A stretch of DNA of 34,311 bases from Deltaproteobacteria bacterium. GTDB lineage: Bacteria > Desulfobacterota > Binatia > UBA9968. Within the stretch, counting starts at the first letter, position 1; each line of letters starts with the position of its first letter. Under the pieces are notes generated by a model. That model was not told where the DNA came from. It was given only the letters and a program-made list of their open reading frames with translations, and did not search any database. The position numbers and the translations under genes are program-made. Below, piece by piece: positions 8,212 through 16,214 of the stretch. The stretch spans positions 1 through 34,311 of the forward strand of contig JACQUW010000146.1 of assembly GCA_016210115.1 (NCBI GenBank), read 5' to 3'.

Positions 8212-9432
8212 ATGCTGTCACCCAAAAATCGCAGTCCCCGAACCTACCGCATCGTCGGACATCAGCGGCGGATCGATGAGCGTGAGGCCCCTCACGCGCG
8301 GATTGAGCGTGGGGAATTGGGAGAGCGGTTCCGTTCCCTCCATAAGTCACGCGCCGGCGAGGATCCTTTTAAGCGCGTGCTATGGGCGGGCGGGGGTGGA
8401 GACCCCCACAACTCCTTAAACCCCATCTTGAGAGATGTACCTGAAGGGGCGGTGAATCCCGATAGGATATCTGTATCCGATCCCGCTGAGATGGCGCGCA
8501 AGATCAAAGAGGTCGCTTGTTTTTTTGGCGCTGATGTAGTGGGGATCACCCATCTCGACAAGACCTATGTATATTCCCATCGTGCCAGAGCCAATGCCGC
8601 TATGGGTCAAAAACCAGGAGATCCCATCGACCTCTCGCATCGCTATGCCATCTGTATGGGGTTTGCCTTCGATTACGAGAAGTTTTTGAGCAATAACAGC
8701 CGCATTTCTGACGCAGAATATGGTCTGGGGATGACTCGCACGATTCCAACTACCTTTAACTTGGCTGCTTACATTCGTGAGATGGGTTACTCTGCGCGCG
8801 CTCATCACTACGGCAGATACGAGCTAATTCCCATACCTTTGGCGGTGAATGCCGGACTGGGGGAGTTGGGGCGGCACGGGTTGCTCATTAATGAGGAGTA
8901 CGGATCCCGTTTACAGTTAGCTACAGTGACGACGGATCTTCCGTTGGCCGTCGATGAGCCGGTGGACATCGGGGTTGAAGATGTTTGCAAGTATTGTATG
9001 AAGTGCGCTCGCATTTGTCCTTCGCACAGCATCTCCTTTGGCGGTAAGGAAGTCTACAATGGGGTTGAGAAGTACCGGGTCAATGTGGACAGCTGCTATA
9101 AGTACCGGCTGGCATCGAGAGGTCAATGGACTGTCTGCGTTATTTGCGTCTCCGCATGTTGCTACAACAAGCCTAAGGCATGGTGGCATACACTCGCCTG
9201 CTGGCTTCTGAAGCGGACGCCTATACCTCTGCGCCCGCTCTATATCAAGCCGCTGCTCTGGATTGACGATCTTCTCTGGGGGAAAAGGCCCTGGAAACAT
9301 ATGAAGTGGCTGGACTACGACAACGCCCCTGAGTCGGTGACCTGCAATATCTCCGGCTGCCAGGCAAAGCACGCCAACCTGCAGCAGAAGCGGCTACATC
9401 ATCATCCCAAAGCAACTGCCAAGAGCGTCTGA
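8212..9432 (+). CDS. Reductive-dehalogenase-like corrinoid/iron-sulfur protein, copy 1
   Basis: Resembles the catalytic part of RdhA/QueG-type cobalamin enzymes. The central section has the shared pattern of a PLAVNAGLGELGRHGLLI block followed by YGSRLQL and TTDLPL. Then come two iron-sulfur signatures: Cys259-x2-Cys262-x2-Cys265-x3-Cys269-Pro, and Cys295 with Cys309-x2-Cys312-x3-Cys316. After the last cysteine there is Cys317 instead of the usual Pro. No Tat signal is visible; the N-terminus instead has a basic RTYRIVGHQ...IDERE motif shared with copy 2, so the protein is probably cytosolic. No RdhB membrane anchor gene is nearby. AGGAGG at 8201-8206 sets the ATG at 8212. Function as a dehalogenase is not proven; another reductive cobalamin reaction is possible. 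Confidence 0.75.
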   Translation: MLSPKNRSPRTYRIVGHQRRIDEREAPHARIERGELGERFRSLHKSRAGEDPFKRVLWAGGGGDPHNSLNPILRDVPEGAVNPDRISVSDPAEMARKIKEVACFFGADVVGITHLDKTYVYSHRARANAAMGQKPGDPIDLSHRYAICMGFAFDYEKFLSNNSRISDAEYGLGMTRTIPTTFNLAAYIREMGYSARAHHYGRYELIPIPLAVNAGLGELGRHGLLINEEYGSRLQLATVTTDLPLAVDEPVDIGVEDVCKYCMKCARICPSHSISFGGKEVYNGVEKYRVNVDSCYKYRLASRGQWTVCVICVSACCYNKPKAWWHTLACWLLKRTPIPLRPLYIKPLLWIDDLLWGKRPWKHMKWLDYDNAPESVTCNISGCQAKHANLQQKRLHHHPKATAKSV

Positions 9433-9548
9433 CCTTGACGGCTGCTCAGCCGCTGAGATTAACGCCGACTAATTAGGGACAAAGGTGATGGTGATGACAA
9501 GCTGGTCCGCCCGTTCAGTATCAAGCTGCAAGGGATAAAAGGGACGCT

Positions 9549-10625
9549 ATGGATGTTATGCGCGACTGGGTAATGCTGCTTACCCTCATATTCGTGTGGC
9601 TGCCGTTCGGAACCGCTCCTGCGGTGGCCCAGGAAACGGCCGGCCAGCTTCTGACTAAACTTGACAGACTTCCGCCTGAAAAGAGGCAAGCAGTTCTTGT
9701 CGAGGCTGCCAAGGCCGAAAGGGAGATAACGTTCTATAGCTCCATGCAGGCGCAACAACTGGATGCTCTTACAAAAGCATTTAATAAACGATTCCCGTTT
9801 CTTAAGGTGAATACTTGGCGTGCTTCAGGGAATAAACAATTCCTAAAGGTCCAAACAGAGTACAGTGCAGGGAGGCCTCTAGTCGACGTTGTCAACGCCA
9901 CTGCCGAAGAAGCTTCGGCGCTGAAGAAAATAGGAGTATTGGATCCCTACCGTTCACCTCAGAGAGAATTCTTCTCCACTTCAGATAAGGACAAGGAGGG
10001 GTACTTCACTTCTCTCTACGTGATCCCAATGGTGCTTGGCTACAACACGAAGATGCTTAAGCGAAATGAGGTACCCACGAGCTATCAGGATCTGCTGAAT
10101 CCCAAGTGGACCGGCCAAATGTTTCTTGACAACGAGCCTTATGATTGGTTCGCGGTCTTGCTTCGTCATTTCGGAAAGGAGAGAGGTTTACAATACATGA
10201 GAAACCTCGCCAAGCAAGATCTGGTGCTGATAAGAGGCCGGACAGCGCAAAGTCAACTGCTGGTGGCAGGCGAAAGACCCATCGCTATTGTCCTTTCAGG
10301 TCATACGGTGCTTGATCTCAAGGCGAATGAAGCCCCGATAGATTGGGTCGGCCTTGAGCCATTTTTTTCTTCAGCCAACTATATTATGTTAGGCCGCCGC
10401 GCGCCACATCCACATGCAGGAGCGCTTTTTGTTGATTGGGCGTTGTCAGAAGAAGGCCAATCTGTGATTACGAGCTTCGGCCGAGTGGTAGCTCGAAGAG
10501 GGGTAAGACAGAGATTTCCGGAACTGCTGGAACGGCAGCCGATTACGGTGGATCCCAACTTTATCGCCCCCATCTTGGAAGAGAGCAGCAGGCAATTCCG
10601 CGAGATATTCTTGGACCGAAGGTAA
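9549..10625 (+). CDS. Periplasmic substrate-binding protein (iron/polyamine type), second copy
   Basis: Predicted ABC-type binding protein of 358 residues. The N-terminus has a clear signal peptide (hydrophobic MLLTLIFVWLPFG, cleavage probably after AVA before QET). The mature start EREITFYSSMQAQQLDAL and the later YDWFAVLLRHFG, GRTAQSQLLVAGE and APIDWVGLEP correspond segment by segment with the protein at 4799. Between the signal and domain 1 there is a charged segment (KLDRLPPEKRQAVLVEAAKAE) not found in the other copies. It sits between the two reductive-dehalogenase-like genes on the same strand, so it may be co-expressed with them. No transporter membrane genes are present. An in-frame ATG at 9558 is an alternative start. 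Ligand unknown. Confidence 0.82.
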   Translation: MDVMRDWVMLLTLIFVWLPFGTAPAVAQETAGQLLTKLDRLPPEKRQAVLVEAAKAEREITFYSSMQAQQLDALTKAFNKRFPFLKVNTWRASGNKQFLKVQTEYSAGRPLVDVVNATAEEASALKKIGVLDPYRSPQREFFSTSDKDKEGYFTSLYVIPMVLGYNTKMLKRNEVPTSYQDLLNPKWTGQMFLDNEPYDWFAVLLRHFGKERGLQYMRNLAKQDLVLIRGRTAQSQLLVAGERPIAIVLSGHTVLDLKANEAPIDWVGLEPFFSSANYIMLGRRAPHPHAGALFVDWALSEEGQSVITSFGRVVARRGVRQRFPELLERQPITVDPNFIAPILEESSRQFREIFLDRR

Positions 10626-10711
10626 ATCGGAACCTTGAAATGGACTCCCATATGTTGCCCGCCGGCTGTTGTACTTTGTAGCCTTGAGGCCGGTGGCCAG
10701 GAGGTGTTCTC

Positions 10712-11935
10712 GTGCTAACAGGCAATACGCAGCACAATCCACGGACTTACCGTATCATAGGACCGCAAAGCCAGATCGACGAGCGTGAGACGCCTCACCC
10801 CAGGGTCGACTCGGGGGAACTGGGAGAGCGGCTTCGCACCTGGCGAAAAACCCGCTTCGGGGAAGATCCTTTCGATCGTGTTTTGGGTGCCGGTGGTGGT
10901 GATGGAGATTCGAACAACTCCCTCCGACATACAATGAGCCGGATACCTGAAGGGAAAGTGAACCCAAATCGGATGGCTGTCTCCGATCCCGCCGAGATGT
11001 CGCGGAATATCAAGGAGATCGCCCGCTTCTTCGGTGCCGATGTGGTAGGGATCACGTATCTCGACCAGGCTTATGTTTATTCCCACCGCGCCTCCGGCAG
11101 CGTCGCTACGGAGGCGAAGGCGGGGGACCCGATCCACCTGTCGCATCGCTATGCCATTTGTTTGGGCTTTGCCAGCGATTACTACAAGTTTCTCAGTAAC
11201 AACAGCCGGATTTCTGACGCTGAGTACCATCTGGGCCTTACCCGCACGATTCCAATCACCTTAATGTTGGCCAGCTACATCCGCGAGATGGGTTACCCTG
11301 CTCGTGCTCATCAGTCCGGAACTTACGAGGTCATTCCCATACCTCTGGCGGTGAATGCCGGACTAGGGGAGTTGGGGCGACACGGCTTGCTCATTAATGA
11401 GGAGTACGGATCCCGGCTGCACCTCTCCGTCGTTACGACGGATCTTCCGCTGGCAATCGATAAGCCTGTGGATATCGGGGTCGAAGATGTCTGCAAGTAC
11501 TGCATGAAATGCGCCCGCACTTGTCCTTCGCACAGCATCCCCTTTGGCAGTAAGGAAGTCTACAATGGGGTTGAGAAGTACCGGATCAACCAAGACACCT
11601 GCTACAAGTACCGGCTGGCATCGAGAGGCCAGTGGTCTGTCTGTGTTATTTGTGTCTCGTCGTGCTGCTACAACAAGCCTGAGGCATGGTGGCATACCGT
11701 CGCCTGCTGGCTTCTGAAGCGGATTCCTATCCCTCTGCGCCCGCTCTATATCAAGCCGCTGCTCTGGATCGACGATCTTTTCTGGGGGAAAAGGCCCTGG
11801 AAACATATGAAGTGGCTGAACTACGATAACGCTCCCACGTCGATGACCTGCAATATTCCCGGCTGCCAGGCGAACCACAGCAATCTGCAGCACAAGCGTC
11901 TCCATGTTGCGAAGCCAGTCGCGCGGGCTCAGTGA
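10712..11935 (+). CDS. Reductive-dehalogenase-like corrinoid/iron-sulfur protein, copy 2
   Basis: Close paralogue of the protein at 8212, clearly alignable from end to end (407 and 406 residues). It keeps the N-terminal RTYRIIGPQ...IDERE motif, the AVNAGLGELGRHG block, the C-x2-C-x2-C-x3-C-P cluster motif (CKYCMKCARTCP), the single Cys of DTCYKY and the CVICVSSCC second motif. It also keeps a C-terminal part with RPLYIKPLLWIDDL and GKRPWKHMKWL. No signal peptide is seen. The start is GTG 10712, directed by AGGAGG at 10699-10704. Copy 2 differs mainly near residues 60-75 and 115-130, so the two may take different substrates or form a pair. The 7Fe ferredoxin behind it is a plausible electron donor. 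The actual reaction is unknown. Confidence 0.75.
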   Translation: MLTGNTQHNPRTYRIIGPQSQIDERETPHPRVDSGELGERLRTWRKTRFGEDPFDRVLGAGGGDGDSNNSLRHTMSRIPEGKVNPNRMAVSDPAEMSRNIKEIARFFGADVVGITYLDQAYVYSHRASGSVATEAKAGDPIHLSHRYAICLGFASDYYKFLSNNSRISDAEYHLGLTRTIPITLMLASYIREMGYPARAHQSGTYEVIPIPLAVNAGLGELGRHGLLINEEYGSRLHLSVVTTDLPLAIDKPVDIGVEDVCKYCMKCARTCPSHSIPFGSKEVYNGVEKYRINQDTCYKYRLASRGQWSVCVICVSSCCYNKPEAWWHTVACWLLKRIPIPLRPLYIKPLLWIDDLFWGKRPWKHMKWLNYDNAPTSMTCNIPGCQANHSNLQHKRLHVAKPVARAQ

Positions 11936-12057
11936 ACTGTAGGCTATTGCAGGCACCTCAACGAACAATTTTGCTAAGGTGATAAGCGGGTCGATTGGGG
12001 AGAGTCCATCACGGATTCTTAAGAGATTCTCAGATCAGCGGAGGAGGAGTCGAAACG

Positions 12058-12306
12058 ATGACCTATGTGATCGCGGAACCCTGTATTGGTGTGAAGGACG
12101 GGGGCTGTATCGATGTTTGTCCCATGGATTGCATTCATGGTGCCGACCGTGACGAGATGTTCTACATCGATCCTGAAGCATGCATCGACTGCGGTGGTTG
12201 CGTTCCGGCATGTCCGGTGGAAGCGATCTTTGCTGAGGAGGATGTCCCAGAAAAATGGAAACACTTCAATCGGGTCAATGCCGACTATTTCAAGGACAAA
12301 CGGTGA
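12058..12306 (+). CDS. 7Fe ferredoxin ([3Fe-4S][4Fe-4S], FdxA type)
   Basis: Small cytosolic electron carrier of 82 residues. The cysteine layout matches the seven-iron ferredoxins: Cys9, Cys17 and Cys52 for the 3Fe cluster; Cys21, Cys42, Cys45 and Cys48 for the 4Fe cluster; Cys25 free. The flanking words CIGVKDGGC, CIDCGGCVPACP and IFAEEDVPEKW are typical of the family. GGAGGAGG stands ahead of the ATG at 12058; the upstream in-frame TTG extension to 11995 lacks family similarity and is rejected. It ends the plus-strand cluster, 122 bases after the second dehalogenase-like gene, and could supply low-potential electrons to both iron-sulfur proteins. That link is inferred from position. Confidence 0.9.
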   Translation: MTYVIAEPCIGVKDGGCIDVCPMDCIHGADRDEMFYIDPEACIDCGGCVPACPVEAIFAEEDVPEKWKHFNRVNADYFKDKR

Positions 12307-12513
12307 CGCTCAAAAGCGTTCAGGCAGAGAAGTGCAGCTGCGTTCACCCACAGCCTTCCGATAAGAATCGTGCTATCCCCTACCGTTCTCTTGCCGTGGA
12401 GATTCTCCGGCCTGGCGATCTCGGGCCTGTTTTTTGATGCCGCCTGTGAATACCGAGTCTCCGCCACCCTGAATGTTGGCACGACCGAGCGAAACAAATC
12501 GCACGGTACGTCG

Positions 12514-13293
12514 TTACCGGTCTAACGATAAACCATGAGGCCTCTCGAGGCCACGAGCAGTGGCTGGTGACACTTCCGGGTGACACATCAGACAGGCGGC
12601 TGATAATTCCCGGCCTCCCCACCGCAGCAGAAACGGGTAGCTGACTGTATGGACGTAATGGCAGGTTGTGCAGCCAATCACGTCATCTGAGACGTCCGGG
12701 GTTCCCCGCACGTCAATCAACGGCGGAAAACGAGGGTCATCTACTTTCCTACCCGGCTTTCTGAGCGGTATCCCGATCGGGTGACGCACATAACCGCGTC
12801 CGGAACCTTCAAATTCTCCCGCGACTGGGTGGCAGTAAAGGCAGAGCTGGGTCACGGAGTCGTAGGCCACTGAGATACTGGGAACCCTGACTGGCGGCTT
12901 ATCTAACCGCAATTGTTTGCGTTGGACCTGAGAATGGGGCACGTGGCACGTCAGGCAATCCAGCCTGTCGAACGTTTTTCCACCTAGCGGCGCGCTCGTC
13001 CGCCACCCGGGCTCAACGCTCACGATGTGGCCGGGATAAACGCGTCCTGATCCGCGTGGTAAAGTCCCGGAACCACGCACAATTCCGGGATGGCATCCAA
13101 TGCAGGCCGTGGCCTCGGATGACTCCGCAGGCTCGATGTCTTCATGGGAGATATCACGCGAGGAGAAATGACAGACCGCACAGGCAACTCTCTGTTCTTT
13201 GGCCGCCGGCTCGAAAGATCCCGCGGCGATTGGCGCCAGGGCCCCGGTGAGAAGAAAAGAAAAAGCGGGAAAGAGAGACAAGAGCCGAAACAT
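12514..13293 (-). CDS. Periplasmic hexaheme cytochrome c
   Basis: Multiheme cytochrome of 259 residues with an N-terminal signal peptide (hydrophobic LFPAFSFLLTGALAPIAAG). Six CxxCH haem sites are seen: CAVCH 38-42, CIGCH 64-68, CLTCH 113-117, CLYCH 141-145, CTTCH 188-192 and CLMCH 214-218. Further His residues (HPIG, VPH, YVH) can act as distal ligands. The style resembles the doubled-CxxCH cytochromes (cytochrome c3/c7 or NapC/NrfH-associated type) that pass electrons across the periplasm, but no membrane anchor beyond the signal is visible. It converges on the ferredoxin gene and has its own upstream region. It may belong with the redox genes next door; its redox partners cannot be named from sequence. 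Confidence 0.87.
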   Translation of the reverse strand: MFRLLSLFPAFSFLLTGALAPIAAGSFEPAAKEQRVACAVCHFSSRDISHEDIEPAESSEATACIGCHPGIVRGSGTLPRGSGRVYPGHIVSVEPGWRTSAPLGGKTFDRLDCLTCHVPHSQVQRKQLRLDKPPVRVPSISVAYDSVTQLCLYCHPVAGEFEGSGRGYVRHPIGIPLRKPGRKVDDPRFPPLIDVRGTPDVSDDVIGCTTCHYVHTVSYPFLLRWGGRELSAACLMCHPEVSPATARGLERPHGLSLDR

Positions 13294-13612
13294 TTCCTAA
13301 GCCGCCTGTAATCGGAATTTACTAGCAAATGATGAGCAAGACGTATGCCACCGATAAGGTCGGGCCATGCCTCGGAAGAAGGGCCAATCTTCGGATGGTT
13401 GCGAAGAAAAGAGTGATGAGACTCGCAAACTTGAGAAGGGGTTGGACGGCCAGCTCTTGCCTGCGAGCACTCCTCGTCATGCGGAAGTGTCCAAATGCGT
13501 TGGCATAAGTTTCGCACGACCGCGTCAATATCAATTGACGGCGCGTCTAGATGTTGGATAATCTCGTCTCTGGCGCGAAACGTTAGGCTGTCTCGCAAGC
13601 GAGGAAGCATTC
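13294..13612. other. Intergenic region between divergent cytochrome c and lipoprotein operons
   Basis: About 320 bases containing the promoters for both directions. I find a perfect 7+4+7 inverted repeat at 13523-13540 and, just before it, a GG-N10-GC pair (13502-13515) that weakly resembles a sigma-54 promoter. The minus-strand 196-codon frame that crosses this region runs through the cytochrome gene in another frame and shows no domain. Confidence 0.45.
13523..13540. promoter_or_regulatory. Inverted repeat CGTCAAT-ATCA-ATTGACG, candidate regulator site
   Basis: Exact 7-base arms separated by four bases, about 73 bases before the lipoprotein operon start. The spacing and symmetry fit a dimeric regulator. 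A GG-N10-GC pair at 13502-13515 lies directly upstream, but the -12 part reads TCGC instead of TTGC. Supported only by symmetry and location. Confidence 0.3.
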
Positions 13613-14398
13613 ATGTCCAGGCATAAGCATCTTTGCCTTTTTGCTACAGCCGTTTGCCTTCTCTCCGGCTGTGTCCCTGCAGTTTCTTACCGGGCGAGCC
13701 CCGGCTTTTCAGAGCAAGCCCAGCGCATTCGGACGGTCGCGCTTCTTCCGTCGAAGGTCAAGGTATATCAAATCGATGCCGGCGGCGTCCGCGAAGAAAT
13801 GGAGGCGTGGTCTGCCCAGGCGCGAAATAATGTCATCACTGCCTTAGAGAACGAACTGCGCGCAAAATTGAAAGCTGCGATGAAAAATGTGGGCGAGGAG
13901 TCGCTCGCGGAGGAAAAGGCCCTCGCGGAAGAAACTCGGGCGCTTTATTCAGCGGTCTCGGCAATGATCTTGCTTCATACTTATCCGAACCCGAATTTTC
14001 CTAATCATTTTTTCGAGGAGAAGCTAAAGCAGTTCGACTATTCCCTCGGGGTTGAGGTGAACAGGTTAGCAAAGGAAGCAGAAGCGCTGCTTCTTGTTGA
14101 CGCAGAGGATCACATCTGGACGGCCGGGCGCCAGGCACTGCAGGCACTCGGAGTCATATTGGGAATCGGAGCCGGGGTTGGAACCGGCGTCGTGGTCATC
14201 CCACAGCTGGGTGGGGGAACCAGTCTGAGGGCTGCACTGGTTGACAGCCGCACAGGAGACATTCTCTGGATGAATGCGGTGACGTCAGGGGCAGGTAGGG
14301 ATCTTAGAAATCCGGAAAGCACAACAGAGATGGCGAGTCAGCTTTTCAAAGATTTTCCCGGCTATGAAAGCCTATCGAGAGAAGAGAAACCCAGGTAG
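13613..14398 (+). CDS. Hypothetical outer-membrane-type lipoprotein
   Basis: 261 residues with a lipoprotein signal: MSRHKHLCLFATAVCLLSG followed by Cys20, which would be acylated. After the signal comes an IRTVALLPSKVKVYQI strand, as in lipoproteins that start with a CsgG/TolB-N-like fold, then a long charged helical part (about 60-125). A glycine-rich hydrophobic segment follows (about 180-203) and an ALVDSRTGDILWMNA strand near the end. The AALVDSRTG-x-ILW signature is common in lipoproteins of the GNA1162/DUF799 style, but I do not claim that family. GAGGAAG precedes the ATG. The 3' end overlaps the M48 protease gene by 35 bases, so the two are coupled. Function unknown; an envelope role is likely. 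Confidence 0.7.
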   Translation: MSRHKHLCLFATAVCLLSGCVPAVSYRASPGFSEQAQRIRTVALLPSKVKVYQIDAGGVREEMEAWSAQARNNVITALENELRAKLKAAMKNVGEESLAEEKALAEETRALYSAVSAMILLHTYPNPNFPNHFFEEKLKQFDYSLGVEVNRLAKEAEALLLVDAEDHIWTAGRQALQALGVILGIGAGVGTGVVVIPQLGGGTSLRAALVDSRTGDILWMNAVTSGAGRDLRNPESTTEMASQLFKDFPGYESLSREEKPR

Positions 14399-15572
14399 GC
14401 TTCTCCTTTTTTTGTTTGCAGCTCTGCTGAGCTTGAGCGCGTGCGTCCCCGGGCGGGTCGCGCGTATTGGAGAAAACGGTTTCCAGCCAGAGGAGGACGA
14501 GAGGCGCTTGTGGAAAGAGGGACGAGAGCTCCAGATGCGCTTCGACCGGAGCGGTCTGGTGTACGAAGATGCTTCCCTCAGGAGTTACGTGAGCCGAGTG
14601 GCGTCCAAAATCCTGCCGGAAAAAATCGGGAAGGAGATCGGCTTTGAAACTAAGATCCTGAAACATCCCGCTCCTAACGCTTTCGCGCTCCCTCACGGCG
14701 CCCTCTATATCCACACCGGCTTTCTCGCTCGGATGGAAAACGAAGCTCAGCTCGCGGCGGTGCTTGGTCATGAAACCAGCCACGTAATTCACCGTCACGC
14801 GCTTCAGACTTTTCGCAACGTCAAACAGGCCGCAGCTTTTGCCACAACGCTTGGAGTCATCGGTGCGCCCGCAGGTTTGTACGGCCTTGGCGCCGTGGCG
14901 CTCGGAACCGTAGGCGCCTTGGCTGCCGTCTCCGGATATTCTCAAGGTTTGGAGGAAGAGGCGGATGCCGAAGGTCTGCGGCTAATGGTGAATGCCGGCT
15001 ATGACCCCGGAGAGGCGCCAAAGGTGATCGAGAATGTTAAGCGGTACGTCGAAGAAGAGAAAATTAACGAGCCGTTCTTTTTTTCGACCCATCCCCGCCT
15101 GGAAGAGAGAAAGGCGAGTTATCAGCGATTTCTGGATATCGAATACAAGGGGCGCACGGGTTTCCGGGGTAAAGAGGAGTTCGCGGCAAATATGGCGCCG
15201 GCCATTTTCGAAAACGCTCTTCTCGAAATGGCGAGAGGCCGTTTTGCGATGGCCCAAGAGGGGATGGAAAAATCTCTGGCCGTCGAACCGGGCAATTGGA
15301 AAGTCCACTTCTCTTTAGGGGAACTCTTCCGGCAACGTGGGCTGGAAGGGGACCTGGAAAGGGCGGAAAAGGCATACCGGACAGCGATCGATTTGGAGCC
15401 GCGATTTGCCGCCGCTCACAGGGGAATGGGTCTGCTCTATTACAAAAAGGGCCGCGCCGATTTAGCTAGAGAACGCTTTGTGAGATATCTCGAAATCGAT
15501 CCCGGAGCAAAAGATCGGGCTTATATCGAGCAGTATCTGGGAGAGATCACAACTGAAAAGGCCGTCCCGTGA
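14364..15572 (+). CDS. M48-family metalloprotease lipoprotein with C-terminal TPR repeats (BepA/YfgC-like)
   Basis: Periplasmic zinc protease of the Ste24/HtpX superfamily. Residues 1-26 are a lipoprotein signal with lipobox LSAC (Cys27). The zinc motif HETSH is at 136-140, with the third ligand expected in EEEAD at 197-201. Between them is a glycine/alanine-rich hydrophobic stretch (about 155-190), as in BepA-type proteins. The C-terminal part (about 280-395) shows TPR-like helices: WKVHFSLGELFRQRG, AEKAYRTAIDLEPRF and AHRGMGLLYYKKGR. Length 402. BepA-type proteins process or chaperone outer-membrane proteins such as LptD; a similar quality-control role is inferred here. It overlaps both neighbours (35 bases with the upstream gene, GTGA with the downstream gene) within a lipoprotein operon. 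Confidence 0.88.
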   Translation: MKAYREKRNPGRLLLFLFAALLSLSACVPGRVARIGENGFQPEEDERRLWKEGRELQMRFDRSGLVYEDASLRSYVSRVASKILPEKIGKEIGFETKILKHPAPNAFALPHGALYIHTGFLARMENEAQLAAVLGHETSHVIHRHALQTFRNVKQAAAFATTLGVIGAPAGLYGLGAVALGTVGALAAVSGYSQGLEEEADAEGLRLMVNAGYDPGEAPKVIENVKRYVEEEKINEPFFFSTHPRLEERKASYQRFLDIEYKGRTGFRGKEEFAANMAPAIFENALLEMARGRFAMAQEGMEKSLAVEPGNWKVHFSLGELFRQRGLEGDLERAEKAYRTAIDLEPRFAAAHRGMGLLYYKKGRADLARERFVRYLEIDPGAKDRAYIEQYLGEITTEKAVP

Positions 15573-16198
15573 AGAAGAAACTTATTTGCCTTCGGTGGGT
15601 GTTTGTTATGCTTCTCTTTGGTATAGGGTGTGGTGTTCCATACTCTCTGGTAGGGGGAAGACATGTGGCGTCTAGCGAAAACTTTGCGGTGGATTTGCCT
15701 CAGGGCTGGAGACAGCACAATCTTTCCGCCGACCCTCTCGGAAGCTTCACCGCAATGCTTGAAAAAAGACGCAAGCTCAGTTGGGATGTGATTCGGCTGA
15801 CCCGTGATGGATTGGTCTTACAGCAGATCTGCATCGGGAGAATCCCGGTAGCAGAGGAACTGCCCCATACAAAGAGGAAGCTCGAGCAGAAGATGATTCC
15901 GTTGGAGGCGGCGGAAGTGATCGGCGATGACATTCGCTCCAACTCCAATCTCACCCAGCAAGAAATAATCGAAAACACTCCCGCCACGGTTGGCGGCTAT
16001 TCAGGGTTCAAGCTGCACTATATTTACCGGACCGAAGATCGGTTAAAAGTGGAAGCCCTCTTTTATGGGGCGCTTGTTGGCCCATGGCTTTATTATGTCC
16101 TCTATGAGGCTCCAGCCCAACACTATTTTGCCAAAGATCTCCAACTATTCGACAGAACACGAGCGAGTTTTCAAATTCTTCCCAAGGGGCCCCCCTGA
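15569..16198 (+). CDS. Hypothetical lipoprotein
   Basis: 209 residues starting at GTG 15569, which overlaps the stop of the protease gene as GTGA, so translation is probably coupled. The N-terminus is basic and then hydrophobic (WVFVMLLFGIG) with Cys21; the lipobox GIG-C is weak, but the fold of the signal is right. The mature part has the sequence SSENFAVDLPQGWRQ, a beta-strand-plus-PxGW pattern seen in small secreted proteins of the PsbP/DUF1795-like type, and ends with alternating strands (YSGFKLHYIYR, KVEALFYGALVG, WLYYVLYEA). I do not recognise a named family. Its placement between an M48 protease and another lipoprotein points to an envelope task. Confidence 0.65.
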   Translation: MKKKLICLRWVFVMLLFGIGCGVPYSLVGGRHVASSENFAVDLPQGWRQHNLSADPLGSFTAMLEKRRKLSWDVIRLTRDGLVLQQICIGRIPVAEELPHTKRKLEQKMIPLEAAEVIGDDIRSNSNLTQQEIIENTPATVGGYSGFKLHYIYRTEDRLKVEALFYGALVGPWLYYVLYEAPAQHYFAKDLQLFDRTRASFQILPKGPP

Positions 16199-16214
16199 AA
16201 TCGAGCGTAAATAG

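Noticed and set aside
9439..9452. Hairpin CGGCT-GCTC-AGCCG after the first dehalogenase-like gene
   Set aside because: Five-base stem with no T tract; too weak to call a terminator.
12307..12319. Small ACGCT-CAAA-AGCGT stem after the ferredoxin gene
   Set aside because: Short stem with no following T-rich tail; not supported as a terminator.
13020..13610. Minus-strand 196-codon frame overlapping the cytochrome c start
   Set aside because: It runs through the cytochrome gene in another frame; no signal, motif or ribosome-binding site.
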